From Chloroflexi bacterium HGW-Chloroflexi-2 (GTDB lineage Bacteria; Chloroflexota; Anaerolineae; Anaerolineales; Anaerolineaceae): a DNA stretch of 64,000 bases. Position 1 is the stretch's first letter, and every line of letters starts with the position of its first letter. A model generated the notes under the pieces. It was not told the DNA's origin. It worked only from the letters and a program-made list of their open reading frames with translations, and ran no database searches. Below, one piece after another: positions 13,964 through 25,200 of this stretch. The stretch spans positions 288,648 through 352,647 of the forward strand of contig PHBY01000008.1 of NCBI GenBank assembly GCA_002840735.1. Reading direction: 5' to 3'. The position numbers and the translations under genes are program-made.

Positions 13964-16900
13964 ATGAAACGTAAAATATTCTATGCTTTTTTAGCACTTG
14001 TATTAGTGTTATCTAATACAGTCACCGTCTTTGCTCAGGACGCTACACCCGATCGATTGGATGGTCGGGAATTACCAGCAAGCGTCGAAGCACTTAAACT
14101 TGATTCACCTGTAATGGTAGAAGGCCAGTTTAATGATGTACTTGATCGTGCTCTTGTGGGTGTCGTCGGTTCAGGTCGTGTGATAATCAGACTCTCGGCT
14201 GATTCTGGCACACAAGCTTTTGCAAAGGGATTGGATACCGCCAGAGCGAAATCCAATGCAAAAGCTCAACAGGACGATTTCCTTAGCACAGTCTTTGCTG
14301 CAGATCCCAATGCCCGTGTTTTAGCGCAGGTGCAAACGGTTCTGAACGCGATTTTTGTGGAAGTGGATACCTCCGTTTTGGAAAGCCTGGCAACAGATTC
14401 ACGAGTTGTTCGGATCGCTCCCGTTGGCGATTATGAATTAGATCTATCTGAAACCGTACCGTATATTGGTTCCACAGCTGTGCAGGCATCCGGTTTTGAT
14501 GGTAGTGGCATTAAAGTGGCTGTGTTGGATAGTGGTATTGATTATACCCATGCAGCTCTTGGTGGCTCTGGTGATCCGGCAGATTTCGCATCAAATGATC
14601 CCACATTTATTGAACTAGGCACCTTTCCCACAGCCAAGGTTGTGGGTGGTTATGATTTCGTTGGTAGTGTCTGGCCGAATGGCCCTGAAATGCCCGATCC
14701 AGACCCGTTAGATGATGGTCCTGCCAATGGACATGGTACCCATGTGGCGCATATCATTGGTGGTATGGGTGGTGTAGCCCCCGGAGTGTACCTGTATGCA
14801 GTCAAGGTTTGTTCTTCCGTTTCAACTTCATGTTCAGGGGTGGCTTTAATTCAGGGCATGGACTTTGCAGTTGATCCCAACGGTGATGGAAAATATAATG
14901 ACCGCGTAGATATCATCAATATGTCCCTTGGGTCATCATACGGACAACCATTCGATGATGATCTCTCTTTGGCAGTTGAAAATGCCACCAAAGCTGGTGT
15001 CCTGACGGTTGCTTCTGCTGGTAATTCTGCGGACAAGCCGTATGCAAATGGGACTCCTTCATCTTCCCCATCAGCTCTTTCTGTAGCGCAGACCAGTGTC
15101 CCCAGTGGTTTCCTGCCTTTGATGCAGATTCTTGCCCCTGCCAATATTGTAGGAAATTATCCAGCTGTCTTCCAACCCTGGTCAGCGCCATTAATGTCGG
15201 TCATTGAAGCACCGGTCCAATATGGCAATGGTGCAGGTGGCAATTTACTCGGTTGTGATCCATATCCTGCAGGTTCTTTAGCTGGCAAAATTGTGCTGGT
15301 CGACCGCGGTGTTTGTTCCTTCAGTATAAAAATAGCGAATGTGGGCGCAGCTGGTGGATTGATCGGAATCATCGGTCTGGTTGCTCCTGGTGATCCATTT
15401 GAAGGTGGCTATGGGGGTGGGGATGTAACCATTCCGGGTTACATGATCAGTCAGACAGTATCCAATCGACTGAAATCAGGTTTACCCAATACAGTTGTAC
15501 GCTTTGACCCAAATGTGGGTGTTCCATTGGCGGGTACGATGGTGGGTAGTTCATCAAGAGGCCCACAACATGAAAACACCACTCTCATTAAACCAGAAAT
15601 TGGTGCTCCTGGTGCGTCTGTATCTGCAATCGCAGGTACCGGAACAGGTGAAGATGCATTTGGTGGTACCTCCGGTGCTGCCCCGATGGTTTCAGGTTCT
15701 GCAGCTTTATTACTCCAGGGATTTGGCGGCACGAAAACCACTGCCAATGGCACGGTTTCTGGAAATGGTGTAGGGCTTGGGCTCACCCCGGTTGAAGTCA
15801 AAGCTCTATTGATGAATAATGGTGAAACAAATGTAATTAATGATGCCTTGACTGGCGCTTTAGCACCCATTACGCGTATTGGTGGGGGAGAGGTGCGCGT
15901 TGATCGGGCACTATCCGCTCCAGTGGTAGCTTTCGATCGTGATGTTCCTTCTGGTGCATTAAGTTTTGGTTTTGTGAATGTGGCTGATGATGTGGTTACC
16001 ATAACCAAGACAGTCCAGATTCGAAATCTGGATAACAATAAACACACTTACACAGTTACACCAACCTTCCGGTTTGAGAATGACGTGACAAATGGTGCTG
16101 TCACAGTTTCTGCACCAGCATCAGTTGAAGTAAAACCAGGCAAGGGTACATTTACTTACTTTGATGTGACCATGACGATTGATGGTTCCAAATTACGTGG
16201 TAATTTCATGAACTCTGGTAGTGCAGGAGCTGATCCGGCTACATTGACACTCAACGAATACGATGGTTATCTGATCCTCGATGATGGAACACATCCAATC
16301 CATCTCGCCTGGCATGTATTGCCGCGTAAAGACGCTCAAGTCGTTCCGGATACAGAAGAATTAGTTTCTGGTGCTTTCCCACAGGTGATTGGTTTGAATA
16401 ACACCGGTGTTGGAATTGCTCAGAATGATGCCTATGCTTTATTGGCTGTCAGCGATTATTTGCCAGAAGGTGGTCTGGGGCAGCAATCCCCAACCCCTGA
16501 TATCCGTGCGGTAGGTATCAATACCTACCCGGTTCCTGCTGGTTATTGTTCCGCAAACCCCTCATTCTTATGGGCATTTGCTATCAACACCTGGGAAACA
16601 CAACAACATTTGCTTCCTGTCAGCCATCAAGTCTGGCTGGATACCAATCAGGATGGAATTGACGATTATGTCGTCCTTAATCGTGATGCTTCAGGATTAG
16701 GAACTATCACTGATGGTCGCCAATTGGCTTGGGTTCTTAATCTGGCAACTGGATCAGCCTCTGCTTTCTTCTTTGCGGAACACTCCACCAACACAGGTAA
16801 TACCGTTTTGCTCATTTGTGGCGAACAAATCGGTATGAATGCAACCAACCTGTTGGTCACAAATGTAGATTTGGATGTTTATACTCAGGATTTCTACTAT

Positions 16901-17146
16901 GGTGGTCCTGGCGATTTGATCGAAGGATTGACTGTTACCCCATTAGGTGAGCAATTCTATGGTGTAGCTAATGATGTGCCAGGTAAGACTTATGATCCTG
17001 CTGGTTTGTCTGTCTATGACTTTGGTCCATTCCCAGGAAATACATCAGAACTTGGATTAATGCTGGTAACCAATGGTGATCGTGGTGCTGGAAACCGTGG
17101 TGGAGCTACTCAGGAAACTGAAGCATTGTTATTCTTTGCTCCATAA
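13964..17146 (+). CDS. Secreted subtilisin-like serine protease (S8) with inserted PA domain
   Basis: An extracellular protease of about 1,060 residues. A signal peptide (FYAFLALVLVLSNTVTVFA) is followed by an inhibitor-like propeptide to about residue 160. The catalytic triad is Asp190 in VAVLDSGID, His258 in GHGTHVAHI and Ser571 in GGTSGAAPM, numbered from the GTG at 13961. A PA domain (about 395-520, KIVLVDRGVCSF) sits between His and Ser as in Vpr-type subtilases. The rest is beta-rich, with no visible anchor. ATG 13964 lies 10 bases from AAGGAG, and GTG 13961 is also possible. The gene stands alone with its own terminator. Confidence 0.92.
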   Translation: MKRKIFYAFLALVLVLSNTVTVFAQDATPDRLDGRELPASVEALKLDSPVMVEGQFNDVLDRALVGVVGSGRVIIRLSADSGTQAFAKGLDTARAKSNAKAQQDDFLSTVFAADPNARVLAQVQTVLNAIFVEVDTSVLESLATDSRVVRIAPVGDYELDLSETVPYIGSTAVQASGFDGSGIKVAVLDSGIDYTHAALGGSGDPADFASNDPTFIELGTFPTAKVVGGYDFVGSVWPNGPEMPDPDPLDDGPANGHGTHVAHIIGGMGGVAPGVYLYAVKVCSSVSTSCSGVALIQGMDFAVDPNGDGKYNDRVDIINMSLGSSYGQPFDDDLSLAVENATKAGVLTVASAGNSADKPYANGTPSSSPSALSVAQTSVPSGFLPLMQILAPANIVGNYPAVFQPWSAPLMSVIEAPVQYGNGAGGNLLGCDPYPAGSLAGKIVLVDRGVCSFSIKIANVGAAGGLIGIIGLVAPGDPFEGGYGGGDVTIPGYMISQTVSNRLKSGLPNTVVRFDPNVGVPLAGTMVGSSSRGPQHENTTLIKPEIGAPGASVSAIAGTGTGEDAFGGTSGAAPMVSGSAALLLQGFGGTKTTANGTVSGNGVGLGLTPVEVKALLMNNGETNVINDALTGALAPITRIGGGEVRVDRALSAPVVAFDRDVPSGALSFGFVNVADDVVTITKTVQIRNLDNNKHTYTVTPTFRFENDVTNGAVTVSAPASVEVKPGKGTFTYFDVTMTIDGSKLRGNFMNSGSAGADPATLTLNEYDGYLILDDGTHPIHLAWHVLPRKDAQVVPDTEELVSGAFPQVIGLNNTGVGIAQNDAYALLAVSDYLPEGGLGQQSPTPDIRAVGINTYPVPAGYCSANPSFLWAFAINTWETQQHLLPVSHQVWLDTNQDGIDDYVVLNRDASGLGTITDGRQLAWVLNLATGSASAFFFAEHSTNTGNTVLLICGEQIGMNATNLLVTNVDLDVYTQDFYYGGPGDLIEGLTVTPLGEQFYGVANDVPGKTYDPAGLSVYDFGPFPGNTSELGLMLVTNGDRGAGNRGGATQETEALLFFAP

Positions 17147-17199
17147 AAATACTTAGTAATTCAAGACAAAAATAAAGATATTTGATAATCTTGTAACCG

Positions 17200-17229
17200 A
17201 AAACGGAGTTCATACCAGAACTCCGTTTT
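17200..17229. terminator. Bidirectional terminator between convergent genes
   Basis: AAAACGGAGTT (17200-17210) and AACTCCGTTTT (17219-17229) make a perfect 11-bp stem with an 8-nt loop. A and T runs on the two sides allow it to serve the subtilase and the - strand protease gene. Confidence 0.85.
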
Positions 17230-17248
17230 ACGTATCCATCAAAATTTG

Positions 17249-18346
17249 TCAGACACCCTGTCTGATCGAAGATCGTTTCAGAGCAGATTGGATCATCAAA
17301 AATTCTCCAATATTGTCCATGGTCACCAGACCAATTAATTGTTCATTTTCAAAGATCGGCACAGTGTGGCAACCACAGTTTTGCAATCGTTCGGATACTC
17401 GTTCCAGCATTTCATTCGAATCGGCTGTTATGAAGGATTGATCCATCACACTGGCAATATTTGCGGTAGGACCATCTTTTGCCAGCCCCTTAACTAAGGC
17501 AGAACGGGTCAAAATACCGACCATCTCATCCCCTTTCATAACTGGAAAATCCTGTTGATAACCGGTGAGAATGGCATCTATGGCGTCCGACAATCTTTGG
17601 TTGTGATCAAGGGTTTGAAATTGAGTCAGCATGGCGCGTTTGATGGGGATGCCGGAGATGGCTTCTTTGACTTGTACAGAACTGGATTCCTGACTGGCCC
17701 CAATCCACACAAATAATGCAATAAAGATTAAGAAGGGATTGAAGAGCAGACCGACCAATCCGAATATAAGGGCAAAACCCTGTCCTATTGTTGCAGCTGT
17801 CTGTGTTGCCTGTGTATACTCCATTCTCATAGCAAGGAATGCTCGTAAAACCCGACCCCCATCCATTGGAAAAGCAGGGATCAAATTGAAAAGCAAAAGG
17901 GTCAGGTTCACGATCGCCAGGCGTTGCAACAATGAACCCTCCGTCACAGTTGCTGTGAACAATCCACCCAATCCATTTGTGAAGAGTAACCACCCAAATA
18001 ATAGAATTGCTATAACCAGATTCACCAAAGGACCTGCAAAGGCTACCCATAATTCCTGTTTCGGCTCTTTAGGCATTCTTTCTAACCTTGCCAGACCCCC
18101 AATCGGTAACAAGGTGATATCACGTGTATCGATTCCATATTTCCTGGCTGCTAAAGCATGACCAAATTCATGCATGAGCACAAATAGGAACAACAACAGG
18201 ATGAAGATGATCCCATTGGCAACTGCATTCAATGAACGTTGAGTGACCCAATAGGAAAACCCTATCCAGGCAATTAATATGAAAAATGTGCTGTGAATAA
18301 ACACATCAATTCCGGCAACTCTGGCAACTTTCCAGGACCATTTCAT
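17249..18346 (-). CDS. M50 site-2 metalloprotease with two CBS domains
   Basis: An intramembrane zinc protease of 365 residues. It has the HEFGH zinc motif in a membrane helix near residue 60 and NLIPAFPMDGGR near 160, which supplies the third zinc ligand. Two CBS domains fill residues 235-360 (KRAMLTQFQTLDHNQRLSD, then VMDQSFITADSNEML) and may sense adenine nucleotides. This is the Rip3/SpoIVFB-like CBS class. It ends close to the shared terminator and starts divergently from the superoxide dismutase. Its substrate is probably a membrane-bound regulator, not identifiable here. Confidence 0.92.
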   Translation of the reverse strand: MKWSWKVARVAGIDVFIHSTFFILIAWIGFSYWVTQRSLNAVANGIIFILLLFLFVLMHEFGHALAARKYGIDTRDITLLPIGGLARLERMPKEPKQELWVAFAGPLVNLVIAILLFGWLLFTNGLGGLFTATVTEGSLLQRLAIVNLTLLLFNLIPAFPMDGGRVLRAFLAMRMEYTQATQTAATIGQGFALIFGLVGLLFNPFLIFIALFVWIGASQESSSVQVKEAISGIPIKRAMLTQFQTLDHNQRLSDAIDAILTGYQQDFPVMKGDEMVGILTRSALVKGLAKDGPTANIASVMDQSFITADSNEMLERVSERLQNCGCHTVPIFENEQLIGLVTMDNIGEFLMIQSALKRSSIRQGV

Positions 18347-18475
18347 TTTTACCTCCTTGAACTCCTTACCAACAAATTAGTTCTATTATTTATAATCATA
18401 CAATTTTTGTATAGGAATTAGATTAAAACGCAGAAGGTTTTATAGATTTCTTATAAAACGCTTATACAAAGTTGA

Positions 18476-18505
18476 TTGACATTTCCTCATCAAGGGTAAT
18501 ATAAT
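18476..18505 (+). promoter_or_regulatory. Consensus sigma70-type promoter of the superoxide dismutase gene
   Basis: TTGACA (18476-18481), an 18-bp spacer and TATAAT (18500-18505), about 60 bp before the ATG. Both boxes match consensus exactly. Confidence 0.8.
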
Positions 18506-18565
18506 AATTAATATGATAAATATCTAATAAATTCCCAATTGGGGATCATAGAAAGAGGTGAAATA

Positions 18566-19183
18566 ATGTCACAAAAATTTGTTCTACCGGAATTAGGTTA
18601 TGCTTATAATGCACTTGAAGCTGCGATTGATGCACAAACGATGGAAATCCATCACAGCAAACATCATGCTGCTTATGTAAATAATCTTAATGCAGCACTC
18701 GAAAATGCTCCGAAATTCTTTATGGATTCCATTGAAGATGTTCTCCGCAATATTAATGATGTTCCTCAGGAAATTCGTCAGGCAGTCATCAACAATGGTG
18801 GTGGTCATGCCAACCACTCATTATTCTGGAAAATTCTTACACCTGGTGGTAGTAATACCCCTGTTGGAGATGTTTCTCGCGAAATAAATAGTTTGTTTGG
18901 TTCATTTGAAAACTTTGTTGATGCATTCTCAAAAGCAGGTGCTACTCGTTTTGGTTCTGGTTGGGCTTGGCTGGTCATAAATGAACAAAAGAAATTAGAA
19001 GTTTATTCCACTGCCAATCAGGATAGTCCGCTTTCAAAAGGACATACACCATTGCTAACATTGGATGTTTGGGAGCATGCGTATTATCTGAGATATCAGA
19101 ATCGACGTCCGGATTATATCAAGGCATTCTGGTCAGTCGTGAACTGGGATAAAGTAAATCAGTTCTACCAGGAAAATAAGTAG
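18566..19183 (+). CDS. sodA: Fe/Mn superoxide dismutase
   Basis: Converts superoxide to hydrogen peroxide and oxygen in the cytoplasm. The 205-residue protein has the family layout: [12 protein letters not shown], the first metal ligand His29 in [10 protein letters not shown], the second in [10 protein letters not shown], and the Asp and His of [10 protein letters not shown] near the C-terminus. GSGWAWLV is also present. Loss of the usual LPPLPY to LPELGY is mild. ATG 18566 is chosen because of the AAAGAGGTGA site just upstream. Whether it uses iron or manganese cannot be told, so the symbol is generic. Confidence 0.93.
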   Translation: MSQKFVLPELGYAYNALEAAIDAQTMEIHHSKHHAAYVNNLNAALENAPKFFMDSIEDVLRNINDVPQEIRQAVINNGGGHANHSLFWKILTPGGSNTPVGDVSREINSLFGSFENFVDAFSKAGATRFGSGWAWLVINEQKKLEVYSTANQDSPLSKGHTPLLTLDVWEHAYYLRYQNRRPDYIKAFWSVVNWDKVNQFYQENK

Positions 19184-19208
19184 TAATTTCCTATTTGAAA
19201 TGATTACA

Positions 19209-19238
19209 GAGTATATGTGGATCTTTCCATGTATACTC
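19209..19238. terminator. Bidirectional terminator
   Basis: GAGTATATGTGGA and TCCATGTATACTC form a 13-bp stem with two G-T wobbles and a TCTT loop between the convergent dismutase and lipoprotein genes. A short T-rich tail follows. Confidence 0.7.
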
Positions 19239-19240
19239 AT

Positions 19241-20383
19241 TTAATTTAATTTGAAGAATTTAAGATTTAAACCTTCACCAATACTTACTAAAATTGTTCC
19301 ATCCGGTGAGAACAGAACCTGCGATAAGGCTTCAGTTTCGGACACGAATTGATTAGCAACTTGTTGAGTCTCCAAATCATATAAAGATATGGAATTACCC
19401 AATGACAAAGCCAACTTTGAATTATCCGGTGAAAATTTCATGCCATAAACAGCCTTCGCTGTTGTGAATTTGTCCATCAACTCACCCGATTTAAAATTAT
19501 ATAGGAAAACTGTTGGCATAAATTCATCATTGACAGCTTCAGCAGCTGAGGTAGCCAGTAGCGTTCCTTTTGCGTTCAAGTCAAATCCCATAATGAAGTC
19601 CTGATGATAGATGGCTGGAAACAATTGATTGGAAGAGATTTCACTTACCTGGATTGTTGCCCGGGCGATCCAGATGGCGTAATCATCGCTCTGCCCAAAG
19701 CGCACATCATACACGGGAGCAGCTGTCTCAAATCCGAATAGCTTTACCATCTGTTCACCGGCCTCAATATCAAAAATAAGAGCACCCCATTCATCCATAC
19801 TGGTCACCATGACTTTCGACCCATCGGGAGAAAATTCCGCACTCATAAAGAATGTACCGGTTGGAATAACCTTTTCAGTCCCTAATTTCCAATTTCGAAG
19901 AAGTAAATCCTCATTATTATTGGTTGTTGCATACATGCTTCCATCCGGAGAGATATCTAACAAAAATTCATTTTCAGCGATCTCATAGGAAAATAATTCA
20001 TTGAAATCAGGGTAGGAAAGAACCTTCAGATAATCGTATCCAATAACTGAAATACATGTTTGATCTGTACACCATTCCACTCGGGCAGGTTGATCCAATG
20101 TAAATTCAGCAATGAGTTCCATGAACTCAGGTCCTTCCATGGGTGGTGTGTCTGTGATAATGGGAGCCGGATAGGCAGCTTCAGGTGTTGGTTCCTTTAC
20201 AACCGGAGGATATCCACTCATCTGTGAATCGGTAATAACAGGAGCGGGATAAGATAAATCCGGAGTATACGTTGGAATGACCGTTTCAGTTTCTTGATTT
20301 GTTTTATTACAGGACGATAATATAAACAGACTCACCACAAAAATAAGCAAGACTCTTTTGTTATATTTCATAATTTTTCTCAT
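19241..20383 (-). CDS. Beta-propeller (WD40-like) lipoprotein
   Basis: A secreted lipoprotein of 380 residues. The lipobox LSSC follows a hydrophobic segment (VLLIFVVSLFIL), then a Tyr/Pro/Ala repeat (YPAPVITDSQMSGYPP and YPAPIITDTPPMEG) acts as a linker. From about residue 90 the chain has WD40-type blades: FSPDGSKVMVTS, FSPDNSKLALSLG and FSPDGTILVSIG. These usually form a binding platform. The start could be ATG 20383 or 20371. It stands alone, facing the dismutase. The partner is unknown. Confidence 0.8.
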   Translation of the reverse strand: MRKIMKYNKRVLLIFVVSLFILSSCNKTNQETETVIPTYTPDLSYPAPVITDSQMSGYPPVVKEPTPEAAYPAPIITDTPPMEGPEFMELIAEFTLDQPARVEWCTDQTCISVIGYDYLKVLSYPDFNELFSYEIAENEFLLDISPDGSMYATTNNNEDLLLRNWKLGTEKVIPTGTFFMSAEFSPDGSKVMVTSMDEWGALIFDIEAGEQMVKLFGFETAAPVYDVRFGQSDDYAIWIARATIQVSEISSNQLFPAIYHQDFIMGFDLNAKGTLLATSAAEAVNDEFMPTVFLYNFKSGELMDKFTTAKAVYGMKFSPDNSKLALSLGNSISLYDLETQQVANQFVSETEALSQVLFSPDGTILVSIGEGLNLKFFKLN

Positions 20384-20477
20384 TGTTGAATACTTTCAAT
20401 TATTAAACCAAACTCATGCCAACCGCGGATGATTGGATGATACCTTTGTCTTATATGAACAAGACGATTAGATAGCC

Positions 20478-22148
20478 TTAATTGTTCCTGAGTGACATGT
20501 TCTCTTCTATTCTATCAAATGATTGATTGAGTAGATTATAAATTTTCCCCTCAGCCCAATCCAAAGCTTTTTCACCTAGATTAGATATCTGAGCATCAAA
20601 CCACGAATCCACCCGACCTTTCTGATGATTGACTAATTTCTTTAAGCCATCATCCATTCGGTGGGTGAGGCTTGTAACCAGATTTGGATTTTGTTGAATA
20701 AGTATTACCGGGAATTCATTCACGTAGATGGTCAACGACTGATCCGAAGATACGGTTAATTCCATCCCACCTTCTACACTCAAATCTTGGGTGTTGGCTG
20801 CATAGGCTCTATAGTTCTTTCCTGGCAGGTCATTGAAAGTAATCAGGAATGGAGATTCTCCACCGGATGCCGTCCAGGCATAAATAATCAATCGACCTTC
20901 CTTACGAAATCGGAATTCATATATTCCTAAATCTTGAGGCGTCGCATAACTACTTAATTGCTGGAATTGACCCAGAGAGCGCGCTCCTCCCAGAAGTCTG
21001 CCAATATTCCTCAATGCTTGTTGACCTTCTGATCCCAAAACAAATCCGGGATTTACAGGATCTTCATTTAACGAATACCAGAATATTTTCTCCACATTAT
21101 CTTCTGAGATCAGAGGGATGATACTTCTGACAATATAATTGGCTTCCACCTGATCAGTTGTGATGAAGTGTTGTGCAGCGGGATACGATAGCCAATCTTC
21201 ACGCCAGCCGATTTCAGTAATCCAGATCGGATTCTTGCCATTCTGGTTCGCAAAATCACGAATTGTGCGTATTTCATCAACCAGATTAGAACTACCTGTA
21301 CTGGATGAATCGCAACTCAATAATTCCGGATCAACTTCTGGCCCGCGCGGCATCCAGGCTTCCGGTGGGTTGTTTTCCCAGTAGGGATTAATCGCAATCA
21401 CATCAAAGTGTTTCCAGGCACCGGCATTCTTAATTTCATTCAAAAATATAAGAGGCGTTGTTTCGCAAGTGTTGGCAGGTGAACTATATAAACCACCCAA
21501 AATGACAGTGTCTCTCGAGTTGTGTTTTTTTATCACTTTTTCCGCGGTTGTAAGCATGCGAGCAAATAAGAATGGGTTTGGATCACTGCTGGCATCCAGA
21601 TTCGTAGGAAACATGACTTTTCCCCAGGTGTCTGCGTTATTGGCCTGGGGATTGATCTCCCAATAATCGATCTGGTCTCCAAAGCGATCTACGACCGCCT
21701 GGACATAATTTTTCCAATTTTCAACCAACAAATCCACATCCACGCTCTGATCCGGATAGACATGCGGCAGGTAAGCGGGACCGGTGGATAACACCGCCAC
21801 CACCTCCAGATCATGCTTTTCAGCCTCATCCAACATAAAATGGAAATCACGGTACGTTGTTCCATTCGAGTAATACCATTGATATTGACCGGGTGTCTGT
21901 TCCACTTCCCGCCAGGGGATCTCCTCCCGCACCCAGTGCACATTCATGTCTTCAAGTTGCTGGTAAGCACCGGGGAGTCCATCCGTGCCTACTCTTAAAT
22001 GGATCGAAGAGCCCATCCCAATGCTATCCAGGTTTGCCTGACCAATCTCTTTCTCTTTTGGTTTGATGAATGCACTGAGCATCAGCAATACAACAACCAC
22101 CCCGACAATTTTTACCCAGAAGAACGAATGATTTAAACGAATACCCAT
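20478..22148 (-). CDS. Membrane-anchored GH39/GH5-like TIM-barrel protein, acid/base Glu apparently missing
   Basis: The 556-residue protein has an N-terminal anchor (VKIVGVVVVLLMLSAF) and a clan-A-like (beta/alpha)8 barrel: VHWVREEIPWREVE near 70, YWEINPQAN at 162-170, FDVIAINPYW near 248, and PIWITEIGW with the putative nucleophile Glu312. Where homologues read YWEIWNEP, this one has NPQ, so the acid/base Glu is not where expected. After the barrel lies a small beta domain to about 480 and a helical tail. It may be a carbohydrate-binding pseudo-enzyme or a hydrolase using another acid. Related genes with intact motifs are at 46845 and 49519. Confidence 0.78.
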   Translation of the reverse strand: MGIRLNHSFFWVKIVGVVVVLLMLSAFIKPKEKEIGQANLDSIGMGSSIHLRVGTDGLPGAYQQLEDMNVHWVREEIPWREVEQTPGQYQWYYSNGTTYRDFHFMLDEAEKHDLEVVAVLSTGPAYLPHVYPDQSVDVDLLVENWKNYVQAVVDRFGDQIDYWEINPQANNADTWGKVMFPTNLDASSDPNPFLFARMLTTAEKVIKKHNSRDTVILGGLYSSPANTCETTPLIFLNEIKNAGAWKHFDVIAINPYWENNPPEAWMPRGPEVDPELLSCDSSSTGSSNLVDEIRTIRDFANQNGKNPIWITEIGWREDWLSYPAAQHFITTDQVEANYIVRSIIPLISEDNVEKIFWYSLNEDPVNPGFVLGSEGQQALRNIGRLLGGARSLGQFQQLSSYATPQDLGIYEFRFRKEGRLIIYAWTASGGESPFLITFNDLPGKNYRAYAANTQDLSVEGGMELTVSSDQSLTIYVNEFPVILIQQNPNLVTSLTHRMDDGLKKLVNHQKGRVDSWFDAQISNLGEKALDWAEGKIYNLLNQSFDRIEENMSLRNN

Positions 22149-22272
22149 AACAACCTCACAGTTTTATTATGGGTTATGGTGCAAGATGTGTGCGAGGAGG
22201 GGATGAGAAATATCTATTTTCAGAGAAGCTTACAAAAACAACAACAAATTCATTATCAAAAGAAGGAAAATC

Positions 22273-25200
22273 TTAACTGACTAAACCCCGACCACAGTAA
22301 TGATCATCTAGTACAATTTTGGACAAAAATTCTAATTCTTTAGTAGATTGAGCCAAGAAAAGAGATTCTATTAACATTTTTGCAGTCCATGTTGATGGTT
22401 TGAATGACGGTAGGACTTTATTCCTAATTTTTACAGCATCTTTCACAAAATCCAAAGCGCCATTATGGATCTCTTTTCTTATTGGATTAGTATTAATTTC
22501 CAAAATCTCAAGTTCACGGAATCTACCAATTGGCTCATTTTTATCATTCATTTCATAATATTCTATTTGGGGATCCATGGAACTATGCAACTTCTCAAGA
22601 TCGAAATTATATTTATACATCAATGGATAATCTAGTTTCTTATCAATATTCTCATAAAAACAACCATTTAAATTTACATTGAATTTTTCTGAAACTTGTT
22701 TCGCTCGATCATCTGTCATTAAATAAAAACCATGAACTTTATTTCCAATCAAGCTATTTAAGTAACCCTGAACGGATCCGCCATAACCAATATCCACGAC
22801 AGCCTGGTTATCATCAACTAACATCTCCATTCTTGTTATATAACTCATTAATCCTTTTTGCTCATATATACTTCTATTATAAATATCTTCTTCTACTTCT
22901 TTCAGTATTGGAATTAGATAATCTATTCGTTTATCATAAATACAGATTTCTTTTTTAGCAGACCATTCTAATTTATTTGATATTTTCCCCCATTTTTCAT
23001 CAACTAATTTTAATCCATAACGAGTAAATAAAAAATTCTCAATAGTATTTGGAAAATAGGTCGTTTTAGCAATTTCTAAAATATCAACAAAATTTTTAAT
23101 TGATGCTACTCCAGCACACCTTCTTGAAATTACAAGATAGTGTGATTTTAAATTATTATCAATTCCATTGACCCAATAATCAAAAATATCTTTGATCAAT
23201 TTCCCTTCTCTTGAAAGAAAATACAACCTTTTAATTTCATTTTCTTTGCTTTGTTCTAAAAGCCAATTTGCAAAACTTACTAATAAAGGTCCGATAATAC
23301 TATATCCATAATTGTGTGGTGTTACCTCAATTAATGAATTTATGTCAAAAGATGTTGAGAAATTTATTGGAGAAAAATTTTTCTGAACAACAAGACCCAA
23401 AGTGAGTTCAGCATCAATATTATTCGATTTTTCATGTAATTCTAAAATGTTTGAAAATCTTGGTAAACCTCTTGCCAATTCGGTGGGCTTTAGTAGGTGC
23501 ACAAAAGATGAGCCCATATCACACGGAATTTGAACATCAGAACGTTCATTATCACCTACCATTAAAAATTGGTCTGGGGAAATTTGATAATGGTCAAATG
23601 CATATTCGTATAATTTTTGATTATCTTTTCGTAATCCAATTTCTGAGGATACTAACAATAAATCCCAAAATTTGATGTTATGTTTAATTAATAATTTTTC
23701 AATTATGCTTCTATGTAAAAACATATCAGATAATATAACCACTGGTTTTTTAGTTCCAATTGCTTCATTATAAATTTGGATAGCTTCTGGACGAGGTTGT
23801 AGCAAAGACTCTTCAATTTGAATTTCTAAGTTTTTTAATTCTTCGATTTTTTCTACAGACAAATCTGAAATTTCACGAAATTTATTATATATCTCATTAA
23901 TATCAACATCCAAACCCTTCATTTGCCTGGCTTGGTGCTCTGCAATTCCTCTATATTTTTTATAAATTTTTCCAGTTTGATCATCTACTCTGTTGGCAAC
24001 GATATTTTTTATTGCCTCAGGTTCTAATAAAGGGCGGGTAAACAAGGTGTCGAATATGTCAAATCCTATAATTTTTACCCTGGAAGAATTCAATAATCTT
24101 TGAATAGAATTAAAATCCCTGCTTAAATATTGATCGAATCTCCAAGATGACCAGCTTTTATATGTTGGGTCTTTAATTATTCCTGGTTTGAATCCATTTT
24201 GTTGGGAGCATAAAACAAACAATCGTTCTAATGTATGAGCAAGAGTACCATCATTTTGTCCATTTTCTTCAGGAAAATCATTAAATGTTATATCTGCATT
24301 GAAAAGTAAAGTTAATGCTTTACTTTGAGCCCAGAACATTGAACTAGCTGGATAATCAAAATATCCAGTTGGAAATATATTTATTCCTATTCGTCGAGTC
24401 CAATGTCTGGCAGATTCTTTATTTGCTAACCATGTATTAGCCCAATAAGGTAAAAGAACAAAATTTTGTGGATAAATTATTCCATAATTATTATCTTTAT
24501 TAAACAATGTAAAAATTTTTTGAATTTGCTCTTTACTTCCAAGAAGAGATTTAAAAAGATAATCACGCCATCCTAAAGTAGCCTCATTATTATAAACAGA
24601 TTTTTTTGTGTGCAGGTGAGCAATATAATCATATTTTTGCAATTCCTCACCAAAAAGACAGATAAATGATGCAATATCTCTTCCTCGATTTGGTGCTACT
24701 TTAATTTCTTGTTTATTGCATAAAGGTAAGTTCTTAAAACTTTTTAGACAAATTTCATATGAATCGTCATTTGTAACTGAAATAAAAAGATCATATGGGA
24801 AAGGCATATTTTTTAAATAATTGATTAATTCATCAACCAAATCATCATAAAAGATATGCAAGTGAATACCAATACTTCCATTTGGTTTTTTTGCTGGTTC
24901 TTCTAAATCTAAATCGATCAATTGATTATTTAATAAATTGACGTTTTGAGAGTCAAATTTCCCTGATTTATAATAAAAATTTATAATTTCAATATGTAAT
25001 TTTTGAAAGTGTGATCCAATAAAATTTTGAATTTTTGAACGATATTTTGATGGCAAAGACTTATAAAAATTCATTCCGATTGAGAAAATTTTATTTTTAA
25101 TTTTTCTAATCAAAGTCACATTCTTGATTTGTGAAGTTTTTGAAATTATAGTTCCTTGAAGTTTGTTGATTGACCGTTTTTCTCGAACACCATACCTAAT

